From Eubacteriales bacterium (GTDB taxonomy: Bacteria > Bacillota > Clostridia > Tissierellales > GPF-1): DNA of 64,000 nucleotides. This document shows positions 26,068 to 34,376 of the stretch, piece after piece. Within the stretch, counting starts at the first letter, position 1; each line of letters starts with the position of its first letter. The position numbers and the translations under genes are program-made. Location of the stretch: contig DAOUQF010000008.1 in assembly GCA_030625815.1 (NCBI GenBank), forward strand, positions 1 to 64,000, given 5' to 3'. Under the pieces are notes generated by a model. The model was not told the DNA's origin. It worked only from the letters and a program-made list of their open reading frames with translations, and did no database searches.

Positions 26068-26145
26068 TTCAGCATGAAAATTCGGTTTCTCGAAATTTGA
26101 TGTTTCGGAGAGTTAGGTTATAGGGAAATATGTTTTTGAAAATAA

Positions 26146-26196
26146 AGCACGGCCCAAATGCTGGATTGCTTGTCTGCGTTTGGGGCGTGCTATTTT
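26146..26196 (+). terminator. Terminator of the etf operon
   Basis: AGCACGGCCCAAATGC (26146-26161) pairs with GCGTTTGGGGCGTGCT (26176-26191) with one mismatch, then ATTTTTA. Confidence 0.7.
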
Positions 26197-26271
26197 TATC
26201 CAGCGACAATCCAATGGCCAGTAAAAATAGTGGCTGAGGGTTTTGTAAAAAGGATAACCAAGTTTATGAAA

Positions 26272-26308
26272 AAAGGAAAGTCTCTTGGTTAAGAGGCTTT
26301 CCTTTTTG
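26272..26308. terminator. Second hairpin terminator before the GNAT gene
   Basis: A 15-bp stem AAAGGAAAGTCTCTT (26272-26286) with AAGAGGCTTTCCTTT (26291-26305), one wobble, GGTT loop, then TTTT. It is 30 bp before the GNAT start, so it may back up the upstream terminator or act in the GNAT leader. Confidence 0.65.
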
Positions 26309-26337
26309 ATATACTGAAAAGAAAAAGAGGTGAGGGT

Positions 26338-26829
26338 ATGAGTGAACTGATGATACGGAATGCGACGTTGGCCGATTTGGACGCGGTGACAACCATAGAG
26401 GGTATTTGTTTTCCGGAGACGGAAGCAGCCACGAGGGCTGCCATGGAGGAGCGGTTAACGATTTATGCAAAAGGATTTTTTGTAGCGGAGACGGACGGGG
26501 AAGTGATTGGATTTATCAATGGGGCGTCCAATGATTCGCCGATTATTGAAGATCGTTTCTATGAGTCCATGAAATACCATCAGGATATGGGCAAACATCT
26601 GATGGTTTATGGATTGGATGTACATCCAAAGCATCAAAGGAAAGGCTATGCGAGAGAATTGATGACTCGATTTATTTCCTTTGGTCGGGAAGAAGGAAAG
26701 GTGGCGGTCCTTTTAACCTGCAAGGCTCATCTGGTGGCATTTTATGAGAGTTTCGGTTATGAGAATCTGGGCGTGTCTGAATCGACCCACGGTGGCGCTC
26801 AGTGGTATGATTTAAAGCTTATTTTGTGA
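26338..26829 (+). CDS. GNAT-family N-acetyltransferase
   Basis: A 163-residue acetyltransferase. 'IRNATLADLDAVTTIEGICF' opens the fold, 'DVHPKHQRKGYAREL' near residue 100 is the acetyl-CoA pyrophosphate loop, and 'CKAHLVAFYESFGYENLG' is the C-terminal strand typical of arylalkylamine-like or RimI-like members. GAGGTGAGGG precedes the ATG. Monocistronic; acceptor unknown. Confidence 0.88.
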   Translation: MSELMIRNATLADLDAVTTIEGICFPETEAATRAAMEERLTIYAKGFFVAETDGEVIGFINGASNDSPIIEDRFYESMKYHQDMGKHLMVYGLDVHPKHQRKGYARELMTRFISFGREEGKVAVLLTCKAHLVAFYESFGYENLGVSESTHGGAQWYDLKLIL

Positions 26830-26932
26830 AGTGTGGAGAAATCAGATCGATATGGTCTGGTTAATGCATATGAAAAAACGATGATTTGAAGGGTTTGTTT
26901 AACTAGGTATTCAATCAGAAAGGAGGTTCTTT

Positions 26933-27859
26933 GTGAAATCACGCATTGTTTCATATTTGGTATTATTTTTTGGCGTATTGGCGCTATCCACATCAGCCAT
27001 TTTTGTGAAGCTGGCAAATGCGCCATCATCGATCACGGCATTCTATCGACTCTTTATTGTCGCATTGATCCTCTTGCCTTTTGTTTTGTTGAATAAAGGG
27101 AGGCGACAAGAATTACGTGCACTGTCAAAACAACAATGGGGATTTGGCATATTGTCAGGGCTGTTTTTAGCCATGCATTATGTATTGTGGTTTGAATCTC
27201 TGCGGTATACATCCGTGGCCAGTTCAACCGTACTTGTTACACTCCAGCCGCTATTTGCAATTGTTGGCGGGTATTTTTTCTTTCGGGAGCGATTTAGCCG
27301 AGGGGCGATCATGGGTTGTTTGATCGCCATTGTCGGGAGCTTCATTATTGGGTGGGGAGACTTTCAAATCAGCGATCAAGCGCTTTTTGGCGATCTGCTT
27401 GCATTTGTTGCGGCCGGCATTATCACGGTCTATTTTTTTATCGGCCAGCACTTGCGAAAGAACCTGTCTGTGGTCCCGTATTCGTTTTTGGGATACGTCA
27501 GCAGCACGGTGTTTTTAGCGATTTATGCGATCAGTCAGCAGGTTTCGTTCACAAATTACCCCCTGCAGACCTGGCAAGCCTTTCTTGGATTGGCATGCAT
27601 CGCAACGATTCTGGGGCAAATGACTTTTAACTGGCTGCTCAAGTGGTTGAGTACTTCTGTTATCTCGATGAGCATTTTAGGAGAGACGATTGGAACCTGT
27701 ATTCTTGCCTATTTTGTTTTGGGTGAGGGTATTTCTCTGCAGCAGGGGGCGGGGATTGCGGTGATCTTAACCGGTTTAGCTCTGTTTTTAATTCGGAAGA
27801 ACAAAGCGGACGACAAGCTCGACAGTCTTTCCATGAATCCGGTAAAAGTTGAGAATTAA
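26933..27859 (+). CDS. EamA/DMT-family permease
   Basis: A 308-residue protein with ten predicted hydrophobic helices in two EamA repeats ('AIFVKLANAPSSITAFYRLF' in the first, 'STSVISMSILGETIGTCILA' in the second). It probably exports a metabolite or amino acid. The GTG start at 26933 follows AAAGGAGG. A bidirectional hairpin lies at 27877-27924. Substrate unknown. Confidence 0.88.
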   Translation: MKSRIVSYLVLFFGVLALSTSAIFVKLANAPSSITAFYRLFIVALILLPFVLLNKGRRQELRALSKQQWGFGILSGLFLAMHYVLWFESLRYTSVASSTVLVTLQPLFAIVGGYFFFRERFSRGAIMGCLIAIVGSFIIGWGDFQISDQALFGDLLAFVAAGIITVYFFIGQHLRKNLSVVPYSFLGYVSSTVFLAIYAISQQVSFTNYPLQTWQAFLGLACIATILGQMTFNWLLKWLSTSVISMSILGETIGTCILAYFVLGEGISLQQGAGIAVILTGLALFLIRKNKADDKLDSLSMNPVKVEN

Positions 27860-27876
27860 GCGTTCAGCTCATTAAA

Positions 27877-27924
27877 AAAGCAATGACTGAAGTCCAAGTG
27901 TTTTTGGATTCTGATCATTGCTTT
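27877..27924. terminator. Bidirectional terminator
   Basis: AAAGCAATGA (27877-27886) pairs with TCATTGCTTT (27915-27924), with further pairing inside (AGTCCAA with TTGGATT). It separates convergent genes. Confidence 0.75.
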
Positions 27925-27936
27925 TCATCATTTATT

Positions 27937-28600
27937 TTATAAAATTGCCCAGCCTTTTTCCAATGCGATATCTCTTAATCCTTTGTCCGGATTCACGGCA
28001 ACCGGATTGCCGGTCAGGCTCAAGATGTCGTGGTCATAGTAGCTGTCTCCGTAAGCATAGCTGTTTGGCCAATCGATCTCCATTCCTTGAAAGGTTTCCA
28101 AAAGAGCCTTTGGCTTATTTGTGCCGGTTACAATCATCAGGGGCGCGTCAAAATCATAGGTTTTATCATCAAGGAAGATAAGTTCTGTACCGATGATGGT
28201 GTCGATGGGCAGATGCTTGCCGACTTCGTTCAATAATAGGGTGTTTGCACCGGAGCAGATGACAGCCTTCGGCTTTTTTCTCATAGATGCTTTCGATAAC
28301 GACTGCGTTGAAGTGGTTTACGACCTCTGTTGTGCAGTCGCTGAAAAACTGAGTGATTTCTTTTTTTGTCATTCCTTGAAAAAGCACCATAAAGAGTTTT
28401 GCCGCTGTTGCTCTGAAGTTCTCTTTATCCATTGAGGGATCCAGTTTGAGTTTGTAGGTTGCGATTAATTTAATGATGAGCGCATAAAACTTTACAAGTT
28501 TGATCTTGGAATAGCCGTTAGCGGCCTAGTACTTCACAATAAAAGGAAGAGTTTCTTTTTCGAAGATGGTACCGTCAAAATCGTATATGGCTAATTTCAT
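27937..28600 (-). pseudogene. Broken HAD-superfamily phosphatase (SerB-like)
   Basis: Reading from ATG 28600, which keeps a GGGAGG site, it begins MKLAIYDFDGTIFEKETLPF with the catalytic DFDGT motif. An in-frame TAG follows at codon 25 (28526-28528). The frame then continues with 'MDKENFRATAAKLFMVLFQG' to about 28265, where a 6-A run causes a frameshift. The rest, including 'AVICSGANTLLL' and the metal-binding 'SYAYGDSYYDHDIL', is in another frame and ends at 27937. All HAD motifs survive but cannot be joined into one protein without correcting both lesions. It is a young pseudogene, or less likely a sequencing artefact. Confidence 0.8.
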
Positions 28601-28720
28601 TAGTGCCTCCCGTCAGATCGTTACAATCATTTGTAGGTAGTATACAATAATCGTTCACAAATGGACAGATGAAAATAATTTTGAAAAAGTGTATAATTAT
28701 ACGAAAAGGGAGGGAATTTC

Positions 28721-29869
28721 ATGAATTTTAATTTTGTTTTGCCGTCTACCATTAAATACGGAAATGGTGTTATCCGAGAATTGGATCAAGAGCTGAATCA
28801 GATTGCAGCAAAGAAGATCATGGTTGTTTGTGATGAAGGAATTATTCAAGCGAAAATCTTGGAAAAGGTTCTGAAATTTGTTGGAAAGGACAAAGCGGTT
28901 GTGATCTTCAGCGGGGTGGAAGCCAATCCAAAGGATTACAATATCCATGAGGGTGCGGATTTAGCCGTTAAAGAGGATGTGGATGTTTTGGTTGCGATTG
29001 GAGGCGGAAGTCCAATCGATGCGGCGAAGGGAATTGCGGTCTTGGCGAAACAGGGCGGTGCGATTCGTGATTATTCCAAAAAACCCATTGGCGCGGATTG
29101 CTTGCCTTTGATTACGATTCCGACAACAGCGGGAACGGGAAGCGAAGTGACCTTTTCTTCTGTGATCACCGATACCAAAGAGAATTTCAAGTTTACGGTC
29201 AAGAGTCCGTACATTGCAGCGAAGGTCGCGTTGGTCGATCCGGAACTGACCTATACCCTACCGCCGGCTATTACTGCTGCAACGGGGATTGATGCCTTGA
29301 CTCATGCGATTGAAGGATATACCGCAACCTGTACGGAACCGATTGCGGAAGCCTTAGGATTGTATGCGGTGGAATATATCGCGAAATACATTGCCAGAGC
29401 GGTAAAGGACGGCAGCGATGAAGAAGCGCGCGATGGGATGATGATGGGAAGCCTCTTGGCGGGTCTTTCTTTCAGCCACGCGGATGTCGCATCGGTGCAT
29501 TGCATGGCGGAAGCCTTGGGAAGCATCTATGACAAGCCCCATGGTTTGTGCAATTCCATTATCCTGCCTCATATCATGACAGAAAGTCTGCCGTTCGCTT
29601 TGCAGAAATACGCGAGAGTGGCAAGAGCGATGGGGATTGACGAGCAGGATGATCAAATTGCTGCGGAGAAAGGGATTGAATGGATTCAAGCAACTTCCAA
29701 GGAGATTGGATTGCCGGATTTCAAGTCGTTGGAGATCGATCTCAAGGATTTTCGATTGCTGGCTGAATTGTCGGAGAAAAACGGATCCAATGGCAGCAAT
29801 CCAAAACCTATGACGGTTGAAGATTATGAGCAGCTCTTTATCAAAATCAATCAAATCGAATTGGATTAG
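28721..29869 (+). CDS. Iron-containing (type III) alcohol dehydrogenase
   Basis: A 382-residue NAD(P)-dependent dehydrogenase. The Rossmann-like N-domain has 'DVLVAIGGGSPIDAAKGIAV' near residue 90 and 'TIPTTAGTGSEVTFSSVI' near 135. The iron site is in 'GIDALTHAIEGYTA' (near 190) and the histidines of 'VHCMAEALGSIYDKPHGLCN' (near 260). It interconverts alcohols such as butanol, ethanol or 1,3-propanediol with aldehydes. AGGGAGGG precedes the ATG, with a TATAAT at 28692 as a possible -10. Single gene with its own terminator. Confidence 0.92.
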   Translation: MNFNFVLPSTIKYGNGVIRELDQELNQIAAKKIMVVCDEGIIQAKILEKVLKFVGKDKAVVIFSGVEANPKDYNIHEGADLAVKEDVDVLVAIGGGSPIDAAKGIAVLAKQGGAIRDYSKKPIGADCLPLITIPTTAGTGSEVTFSSVITDTKENFKFTVKSPYIAAKVALVDPELTYTLPPAITAATGIDALTHAIEGYTATCTEPIAEALGLYAVEYIAKYIARAVKDGSDEEARDGMMMGSLLAGLSFSHADVASVHCMAEALGSIYDKPHGLCNSIILPHIMTESLPFALQKYARVARAMGIDEQDDQIAAEKGIEWIQATSKEIGLPDFKSLEIDLKDFRLLAELSEKNGSNGSNPKPMTVEDYEQLFIKINQIELD

Positions 29870-29900
29870 ATTAGTAAAAACGTGCAAGTAAGGATAAGGT

Positions 29901-29939
29901 AAAATCGATCTTCTTAGAATTAAGAGGGTCGATTTTTTT
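29901..29939 (+). terminator. Terminator after the alcohol dehydrogenase
   Basis: A 16-bp stem AAAATCGATCTTCTTA (29901-29916) with 29921-29936 (two wobbles), GAAT loop, then a T-run. The spacer 29940-30215 contains a 9-codon frame with a good GAGGAG site at 30028 that stops at once. It may be the start of a decayed gene; nothing else is recognised there. Confidence 0.85.
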
Positions 29940-30215
29940 GAGGCTGGCAGGAATTGCATGGGGGTATTTGGTATATAATAAATACGAAGAAACATCATTC
30001 AATTCTTGAATTCCGTGAGGAGAGCGGATGAAAATTTTACAATATCCTTGCGCATAAATGGGTCGGTTTTGAGTCTGGACTGACACGAATAACGACACCA
30101 GAGCAGACGGGTTTTTCCGGGTATGGGAAGCTGTTTCCCTCTATTTGATGGAGAAGCAATTGGAAAGATTGAATGGCTAGAAAGAAGACAAAAACGAAAA
30201 ATCAGGAGGCTCCGT

Positions 30216-30989
30216 ATGAAAAATGATTTAAAAGTGAAGATGGGCAATGGGGAAAATGTACTGGGTACTTTCTTTGAAATCGGCGGGAACAATGCGATTG
30301 AGTGTCTTGGACTGGCGGGGCTGGACTTTTTGATTATTGATTCGGAACATGGTCCCTTCGATGTCGAAAGCGCCATGGGATATATTCGCACGGCAGAACT
30401 GAAACAGATTACACCTTTGGTGCGGGTAAAGAATCACGAGCGCTCATCCATTCTGAAAATGTTGGATATTGGAGCAAAAGGATTGATTATTCCCTGTATC
30501 TATACGGTGGAAGAAGTAGAAAAGATCATTGAATACGGGAAGTATTATCCCGTTGGGAATCGCGGCTTTTTCTTTGGCCGGGCCGCAGGGTATGGACATG
30601 ACGAGATCGCGAAGGATGTTGAATCCTATTTTTCGATCTGCAACAGAGAAACCCTGCTGATTCCTCAGTGTGAAACCGTTGGCTGCTTGGAGAATATTGA
30701 AGTCATTGCCGCCTTGGAAGGGGTCGATGGGATCTTTGTGGGTCCGTATGATCTTTCCATTGACATGGGAATCCCGGCTCAATTCGACAATCCTTTGTTT
30801 GTTGAAGCCTTGGACCGCATCGTGAAGGCATGCAAGGCTGCAGGAAAACCTGCGTTTATCTTTACCGCTTCCGCAGAAGTGGCGAAGCGATATTACGAGC
30901 AAGGATTTACGGGCGTTGCGGTAAATACGGATGTTTCCGTTTACATCAATGCCTATAAAAATATCGTTGCCGAGATTAGGAATAAATAG
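30216..30989 (+). CDS. HpcH/HpaI-family class II aldolase
   Basis: A 257-residue metal-dependent aldolase. 'GLDFLIIDSEHGPFDVESA' near residue 42 carries the conserved Asp-Glu-His, 'LIPQCETVGCLENI' near 150 has the metal-binding glutamate and 'VDGIFVGPYDLSIDMG' near 170 the metal aspartate. Homologues cleave or form 4-hydroxy-2-oxoacids, giving pyruvate and an aldehyde. ATG 30216 follows AGGAGG. It lies 50 bp before the IS481-like gene and could share its transcript. Substrate unknown. Confidence 0.88.
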   Translation: MKNDLKVKMGNGENVLGTFFEIGGNNAIECLGLAGLDFLIIDSEHGPFDVESAMGYIRTAELKQITPLVRVKNHERSSILKMLDIGAKGLIIPCIYTVEEVEKIIEYGKYYPVGNRGFFFGRAAGYGHDEIAKDVESYFSICNRETLLIPQCETVGCLENIEVIAALEGVDGIFVGPYDLSIDMGIPAQFDNPLFVEALDRIVKACKAAGKPAFIFTASAEVAKRYYEQGFTGVAVNTDVSVYINAYKNIVAEIRNK

Positions 30990-31041
30990 TTCATTAAAAA
31001 ATTAAGGAACAGGGAAATATTTGCAGGGGAGGACCGTCGTG

Positions 31042-32106
31042 ATGAAAGCAGAAGGTGTCAATGCACACCATAAATATATGATCTTGAAGCATGCTTTACG
31101 GGAAAAGAATGTTGCCAAGACGTGTCAGCTCTTTGGTATTTCAAGAACGACGTTCTATAGTTGGAAACGAGCCTATCAGAAGCATGGGATTGCTGGATTA
31201 AATGCAAAGGAGCCGCAAAAGCCGCAAATGCCAAATAAGGTTACTGCTGCTATTGAACAGGATATTCTAGCCTATGTGGCAAGATATCCTGCCGACGGTC
31301 CGAAACGAATTTATTATGAGCTAAAAGCGGAAGGGATTCAGATTGGCGAGTCGGGGATCTATAATGTTTTGCGGCGGCATCAGCTGTCTCGAAGAGCACA
31401 GCGCATGGATTTTGCTAAAAACAAAGCGCTTTGTCTTGGAATGAAACAGAGACGCAAAAAGACAAGCCCTTCCATAAGAAATCCCAAGGAGGCGTATCCG
31501 GGACATTTGATTATTCAGCGGATTGGCTATATGGGCAGGTTTGAAGGAATTGGGAAAATCTATCAATACAGCTTGTATGACACCTACTCGAAATGGGGTG
31601 CGGTGAAACTCTACAATAAAAAACAGGATATTGACGTTTGGGATTATTTTGAGCTGAAAGTGGTTTATTTGATAAAAACCTTTCATTTGCAAATCGACAA
31701 CCTGGTGACGGAAAAGACAAAAGAGTTTGTTCCGTATTTTATCGAGAGCGAGAAGCGAAAAGAAATCATTGAAGCATTGAAGATCAATCATTTTTTTATG
31801 GATCCGAGAGAAAATAAAACCTTCGAGGAGATGAGTGCGTTTAATGAACACCTCGTTCAGGAATTCTACAATAAGATTGGAACAGAGTTACAACTGCATT
31901 CCTTCACCCAGGTTGAACATGCGCTTTATAAATTTTTGCGCCAATATAATTTCTCTGCTAAGACTGGAACGGGGAGTCACGCCGGGAAGGTGCCAGCAGA
32001 TATCATTTTGGAAAGAGCCGCCTGCAACGATGTTGATTTTGATACCTTGCCCCTTTGGCTGATGGCTTTAGTCAGCCCGCCGGATCGAGGTGAATGCGAT
32101 GAATAA
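31042..32106 (+). CDS. IS481-type transposase-like protein lacking the catalytic triad
   Basis: A 354-residue intact frame. The N-terminus has a homeodomain-like HTH ('NVAKTCQLFGISRTTFYSWK', about residues 25-45) and a second helical segment to about 125 ('ADGPKRIYYELKAEGIQIGE'). From about residue 150 it follows the IS481 integrase core by eye alignment: 'PGHLIIQRIGYMGR' stands where 'PGELVQIDTKYIG' is expected (Asp to Arg). 'VTEKTKEF' stands where 'LTDRGSEF' is expected (Asp to Glu), and a glutamate remains at the third position. The triad thus reads R-E-E, so transposition activity is unlikely. No terminal inverted repeats are evident and the gene overlaps the next by 8 bp. A domesticated DNA-binding protein is the best reading. 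Start GTG 31039 is an alternative. Confidence 0.75.
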   Translation: MKAEGVNAHHKYMILKHALREKNVAKTCQLFGISRTTFYSWKRAYQKHGIAGLNAKEPQKPQMPNKVTAAIEQDILAYVARYPADGPKRIYYELKAEGIQIGESGIYNVLRRHQLSRRAQRMDFAKNKALCLGMKQRRKKTSPSIRNPKEAYPGHLIIQRIGYMGRFEGIGKIYQYSLYDTYSKWGAVKLYNKKQDIDVWDYFELKVVYLIKTFHLQIDNLVTEKTKEFVPYFIESEKRKEIIEALKINHFFMDPRENKTFEEMSAFNEHLVQEFYNKIGTELQLHSFTQVEHALYKFLRQYNFSAKTGTGSHAGKVPADIILERAACNDVDFDTLPLWLMALVSPPDRGECDE

Positions 32107-33352
32107 AAAGAGTGATCGAATTGCAATTATCGGCGGGGGACTGACTGGTCTTGTTATTGCCGACGGGTTGCGACGGAAGGGATATGAGCATATAACGGTG
32201 TTCGAGAAGGAAAACTGGATTGGGGGCAAACTGCACACCATTTTGTATAAAGGGAAATCCTATGAATTTGGCGCGCTCTTTGGTTTGCCGAGGCAAAAGC
32301 ACTTGATACAATTAATGAAGAGTTTTCATATCAAGACGGATGGACCCAGAATCTCTCGCAACTATTATGATGTAGAGGGCAATCGAAGGATGCAGATCCC
32401 GAAAAAATCCTTGGGTGAGTTTCTCGAAGAGCTGGATCGGCTACCGGAGGCTTTAAGCCGGTATCCATCTTTGAAAGAGGCGAGTATTCATCATGTTGAA
32501 GCTGATTTGATGCTTCCTTTTTCTCAGTGGTGCGAGATCAATCAATTCCGGGTTTTGAAAACCGTTTATGCGCACTATTTCACCAGCTATGGATTGGGAC
32601 ATGTCGAGGATACCCCGGCGCTTTATGTGCTCAGGATCTTGAATTATGATAACCTGATGGCATTTATGGACGTGCCCGAGTTTTGCACCTGGAAGGACGG
32701 GGTTGTCACCTTGATTGAAAGCTTGCAAAAGGAAATCAAAGACATCCGCTTGGGGCAGAGTGTAATAAAGATTACCGCCTCAAAGGGGGAGAAAGTCTGT
32801 GTGCATACGGAGTTTGAGTCGTTGGAGTTTGATCGGATCGTGATCACAGCGCCCCTGAGTCAATTCGGCAGTTTTTTTGCTGCCGATGAGGAGCTGCAAG
32901 AATTGATCAAGAGCATTCAATACCATGAATTTTGCGTGTATGCGATCATCGCAGAGAAGATTCCCAAGGAATGCGGTTGTGTCCTTGAAAATTTATCGAA
33001 AGAGAGACAAGGCCATGTAGGCATTTGGTACTCTCGGTGGGATGCTTCTGAGGGGGAAGGCTTGGTGATGATCTATGTCTACGATAATCCGGAGAACACA
33101 CCGGCGGAAGCCTTTAAAATTGTAAAGAGCGATCTTTTGCAGCTGGGATTTCAAAATCCGAGACTCTTTCAGGTTCGGCAGTGGAGTCAATGCCCTTGTG
33201 TGCCGACTTCTAGTCTTCAAAAGGGATTTTACGACAAGTTGAAAGCCATGCAGGGGAAAGACAATGTGTATTTTGCCGGTGAGATTATGAGCACCATAAC
33301 GATGGACAATTGCATTGGCTATGCCAATGATTTGGTCGGTCGCTATTTTTAA
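32099..33352 (+). CDS. FAD-dependent amine-oxidase/protoporphyrinogen-oxidase-like protein
   Basis: A 417-residue flavoprotein. The dinucleotide-binding start is 'RIAIIGGGLTGLVIADGLRR' (residues 7-26), followed by 'TVFEKENWIGGKLHT' and, at the C-terminus, 'NVYFAGEIMSTITMDNCIGY', the second FAD contact typical of the amine oxidoreductase family. A membrane anchor is not obvious. Start ATG 32099 is set by the GAGGTG site and overlaps the preceding gene by 8 bp, so the two proteins are likely made together. Substrate unknown. A strong terminator follows. Confidence 0.82.
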   Translation: MNKKSDRIAIIGGGLTGLVIADGLRRKGYEHITVFEKENWIGGKLHTILYKGKSYEFGALFGLPRQKHLIQLMKSFHIKTDGPRISRNYYDVEGNRRMQIPKKSLGEFLEELDRLPEALSRYPSLKEASIHHVEADLMLPFSQWCEINQFRVLKTVYAHYFTSYGLGHVEDTPALYVLRILNYDNLMAFMDVPEFCTWKDGVVTLIESLQKEIKDIRLGQSVIKITASKGEKVCVHTEFESLEFDRIVITAPLSQFGSFFAADEELQELIKSIQYHEFCVYAIIAEKIPKECGCVLENLSKERQGHVGIWYSRWDASEGEGLVMIYVYDNPENTPAEAFKIVKSDLLQLGFQNPRLFQVRQWSQCPCVPTSSLQKGFYDKLKAMQGKDNVYFAGEIMSTITMDNCIGYANDLVGRYF

Positions 33353-33362
33353 TCGGATAGGG

Positions 33363-33402
33363 AAGTTGTTTCGATAAATTGATTATCGAAACAACTTTTT
33401 TG
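33363..33402 (+). terminator. Strong terminator of the two-gene unit
   Basis: A 15-bp perfect stem AAGTTGTTTCGATAA (33363-33377) with 33383-33397, then TTTTTTG. Confidence 0.88.
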
Positions 33403-33510
33403 TTTTCGAGTGTTCTTTACACTTTTTCGATAAATAGCACCTTGAATCCGTGGAAAATACAGGATCTTCGCTAGAATAATTGTGTCAAGTCAACTTGAAA
33501 GAGAAAGTCG

Positions 33511-33545
33511 AGAAACGTTGAAATTTCAACGTTTCTTTTTTTTTG
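33511..33545 (+). terminator. 26-bp palindrome with T-run
   Basis: AGAAACGTTGAAA (33511-33523) is followed at once by its reverse complement (33524-33536) and then nine T residues. It has the form of an intrinsic terminator although the nearest upstream gene already ended at 33352. The T-run merges with the -35 box of the next promoter. The spacer 33403-33510 has no gene. Confidence 0.7.
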
Positions 33546-33571
33546 ACAATACTACCCCGTCTGAATATACT
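33543..33571 (+). promoter_or_regulatory. Vegetative promoter of the hypB operon
   Basis: TTGACA (33543-33548), 17-bp spacer, TATACT (33566-33571). The hypB start is 104 bp downstream. Confidence 0.75.
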
Positions 33572-33674
33572 AATAATGATAAAATTATAACAATCTTGCG
33601 TGACAGAAAACTGTCCAGGAAGCTGCACAGATGCGTGAAAATAAGAATGGTTGAAGCGATAGGGAGGCTATCAG

Positions 33675-34346
33675 ATGGATTCATTTAAGGTTTTTGAGAT
33701 TAAGCAAAGTGTTTTTGAGGACAATGATCGAGAGGCGGATTTGCTTCGAGGGGAATTGAAAGAGGATCAGACTTTTTTGTTGAATTTGATGTCATCGCCC
33801 GGTTCGGGGAAAACAACAACCCTTGTCAGAACCATCGATGCATTAAAAGCGGAAATGAAAATTGGCGTGATGGAAGCGGATATTGATTCTGATGTCGATG
33901 CGCGCACCATAGCACAGACGGGTGCGAAAGTCATTCAATTGCATACGGGCGGCATGTGTCATCTCGATGCGGGAATGACCAAGCAGGGATTGACGGAATT
34001 CGGGACGGAAGGAATCGATTTTATAATTCTGGAAAATGTGGGGAATTTGGTATGTCCGGCGGAATTTGATACCGGCGCATCAAAAAACGCCATGATTTTA
34101 AGCGTCCCGGAAGGGGATGACAAGCCGTTAAAATACCCATTGATGTTTTCTATTGTCGATGTTTTGTTAATCAATAAGATGGACGTTATCGAGTATTTTG
34201 ACTTTGATCTGGAAGCGGTGAAAGAACGCGCTAAAAAACTGAATCCCAACATCAAGGTGATTCCAATCTCTGCCAGAACCGGCGAAGGCATGGGCGAGTG
34301 GGCGGAATGGATTCGTGAAGAAGTTAAAAATTGGAACGAGAAATAA
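33675..34346 (+). CDS. hypB: Hydrogenase/urease nickel incorporation GTPase HypB
   Basis: A 223-residue SIMIBI-class GTPase. It has Walker A 'SSPGSGKTTTLVRTID' near residue 40, metal-site residues in 'THGG'-like 'LHTGGMCHLDAGM' near 95 (a Cys-His pair), 'ENVGNLVCPAEFD' near 120 and the G4 box 'LLINKMD' near 170. It lacks the His-rich N-terminal stretch and the CxxCGC motif, so it is the minimal type. It delivers nickel to a target enzyme together with HypA, encoded downstream at 37113. No [NiFe]-hydrogenase or HypCDEF gene is in the window. Confidence 0.93.
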   Translation: MDSFKVFEIKQSVFEDNDREADLLRGELKEDQTFLLNLMSSPGSGKTTTLVRTIDALKAEMKIGVMEADIDSDVDARTIAQTGAKVIQLHTGGMCHLDAGMTKQGLTEFGTEGIDFIILENVGNLVCPAEFDTGASKNAMILSVPEGDDKPLKYPLMFSIVDVLLINKMDVIEYFDFDLEAVKERAKKLNPNIKVIPISARTGEGMGEWAEWIREEVKNWNEK

Positions 34347-34376
34347 TAGAGACAAACCTATTAGGAGGGAAACGCG

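Noticed and set aside
28260-28290. Programmed frameshift in the HAD gene at the A-run
   Set aside because: The slip would have to be +1 and the gene also carries an in-frame TAG at codon 25, so a pseudogene is the simpler explanation.
30028-30057. 9-codon frame MKILQYPCA with a good ribosome site
   Set aside because: Too short to call; likely the start of a decayed gene or chance, and no family could be recognised.
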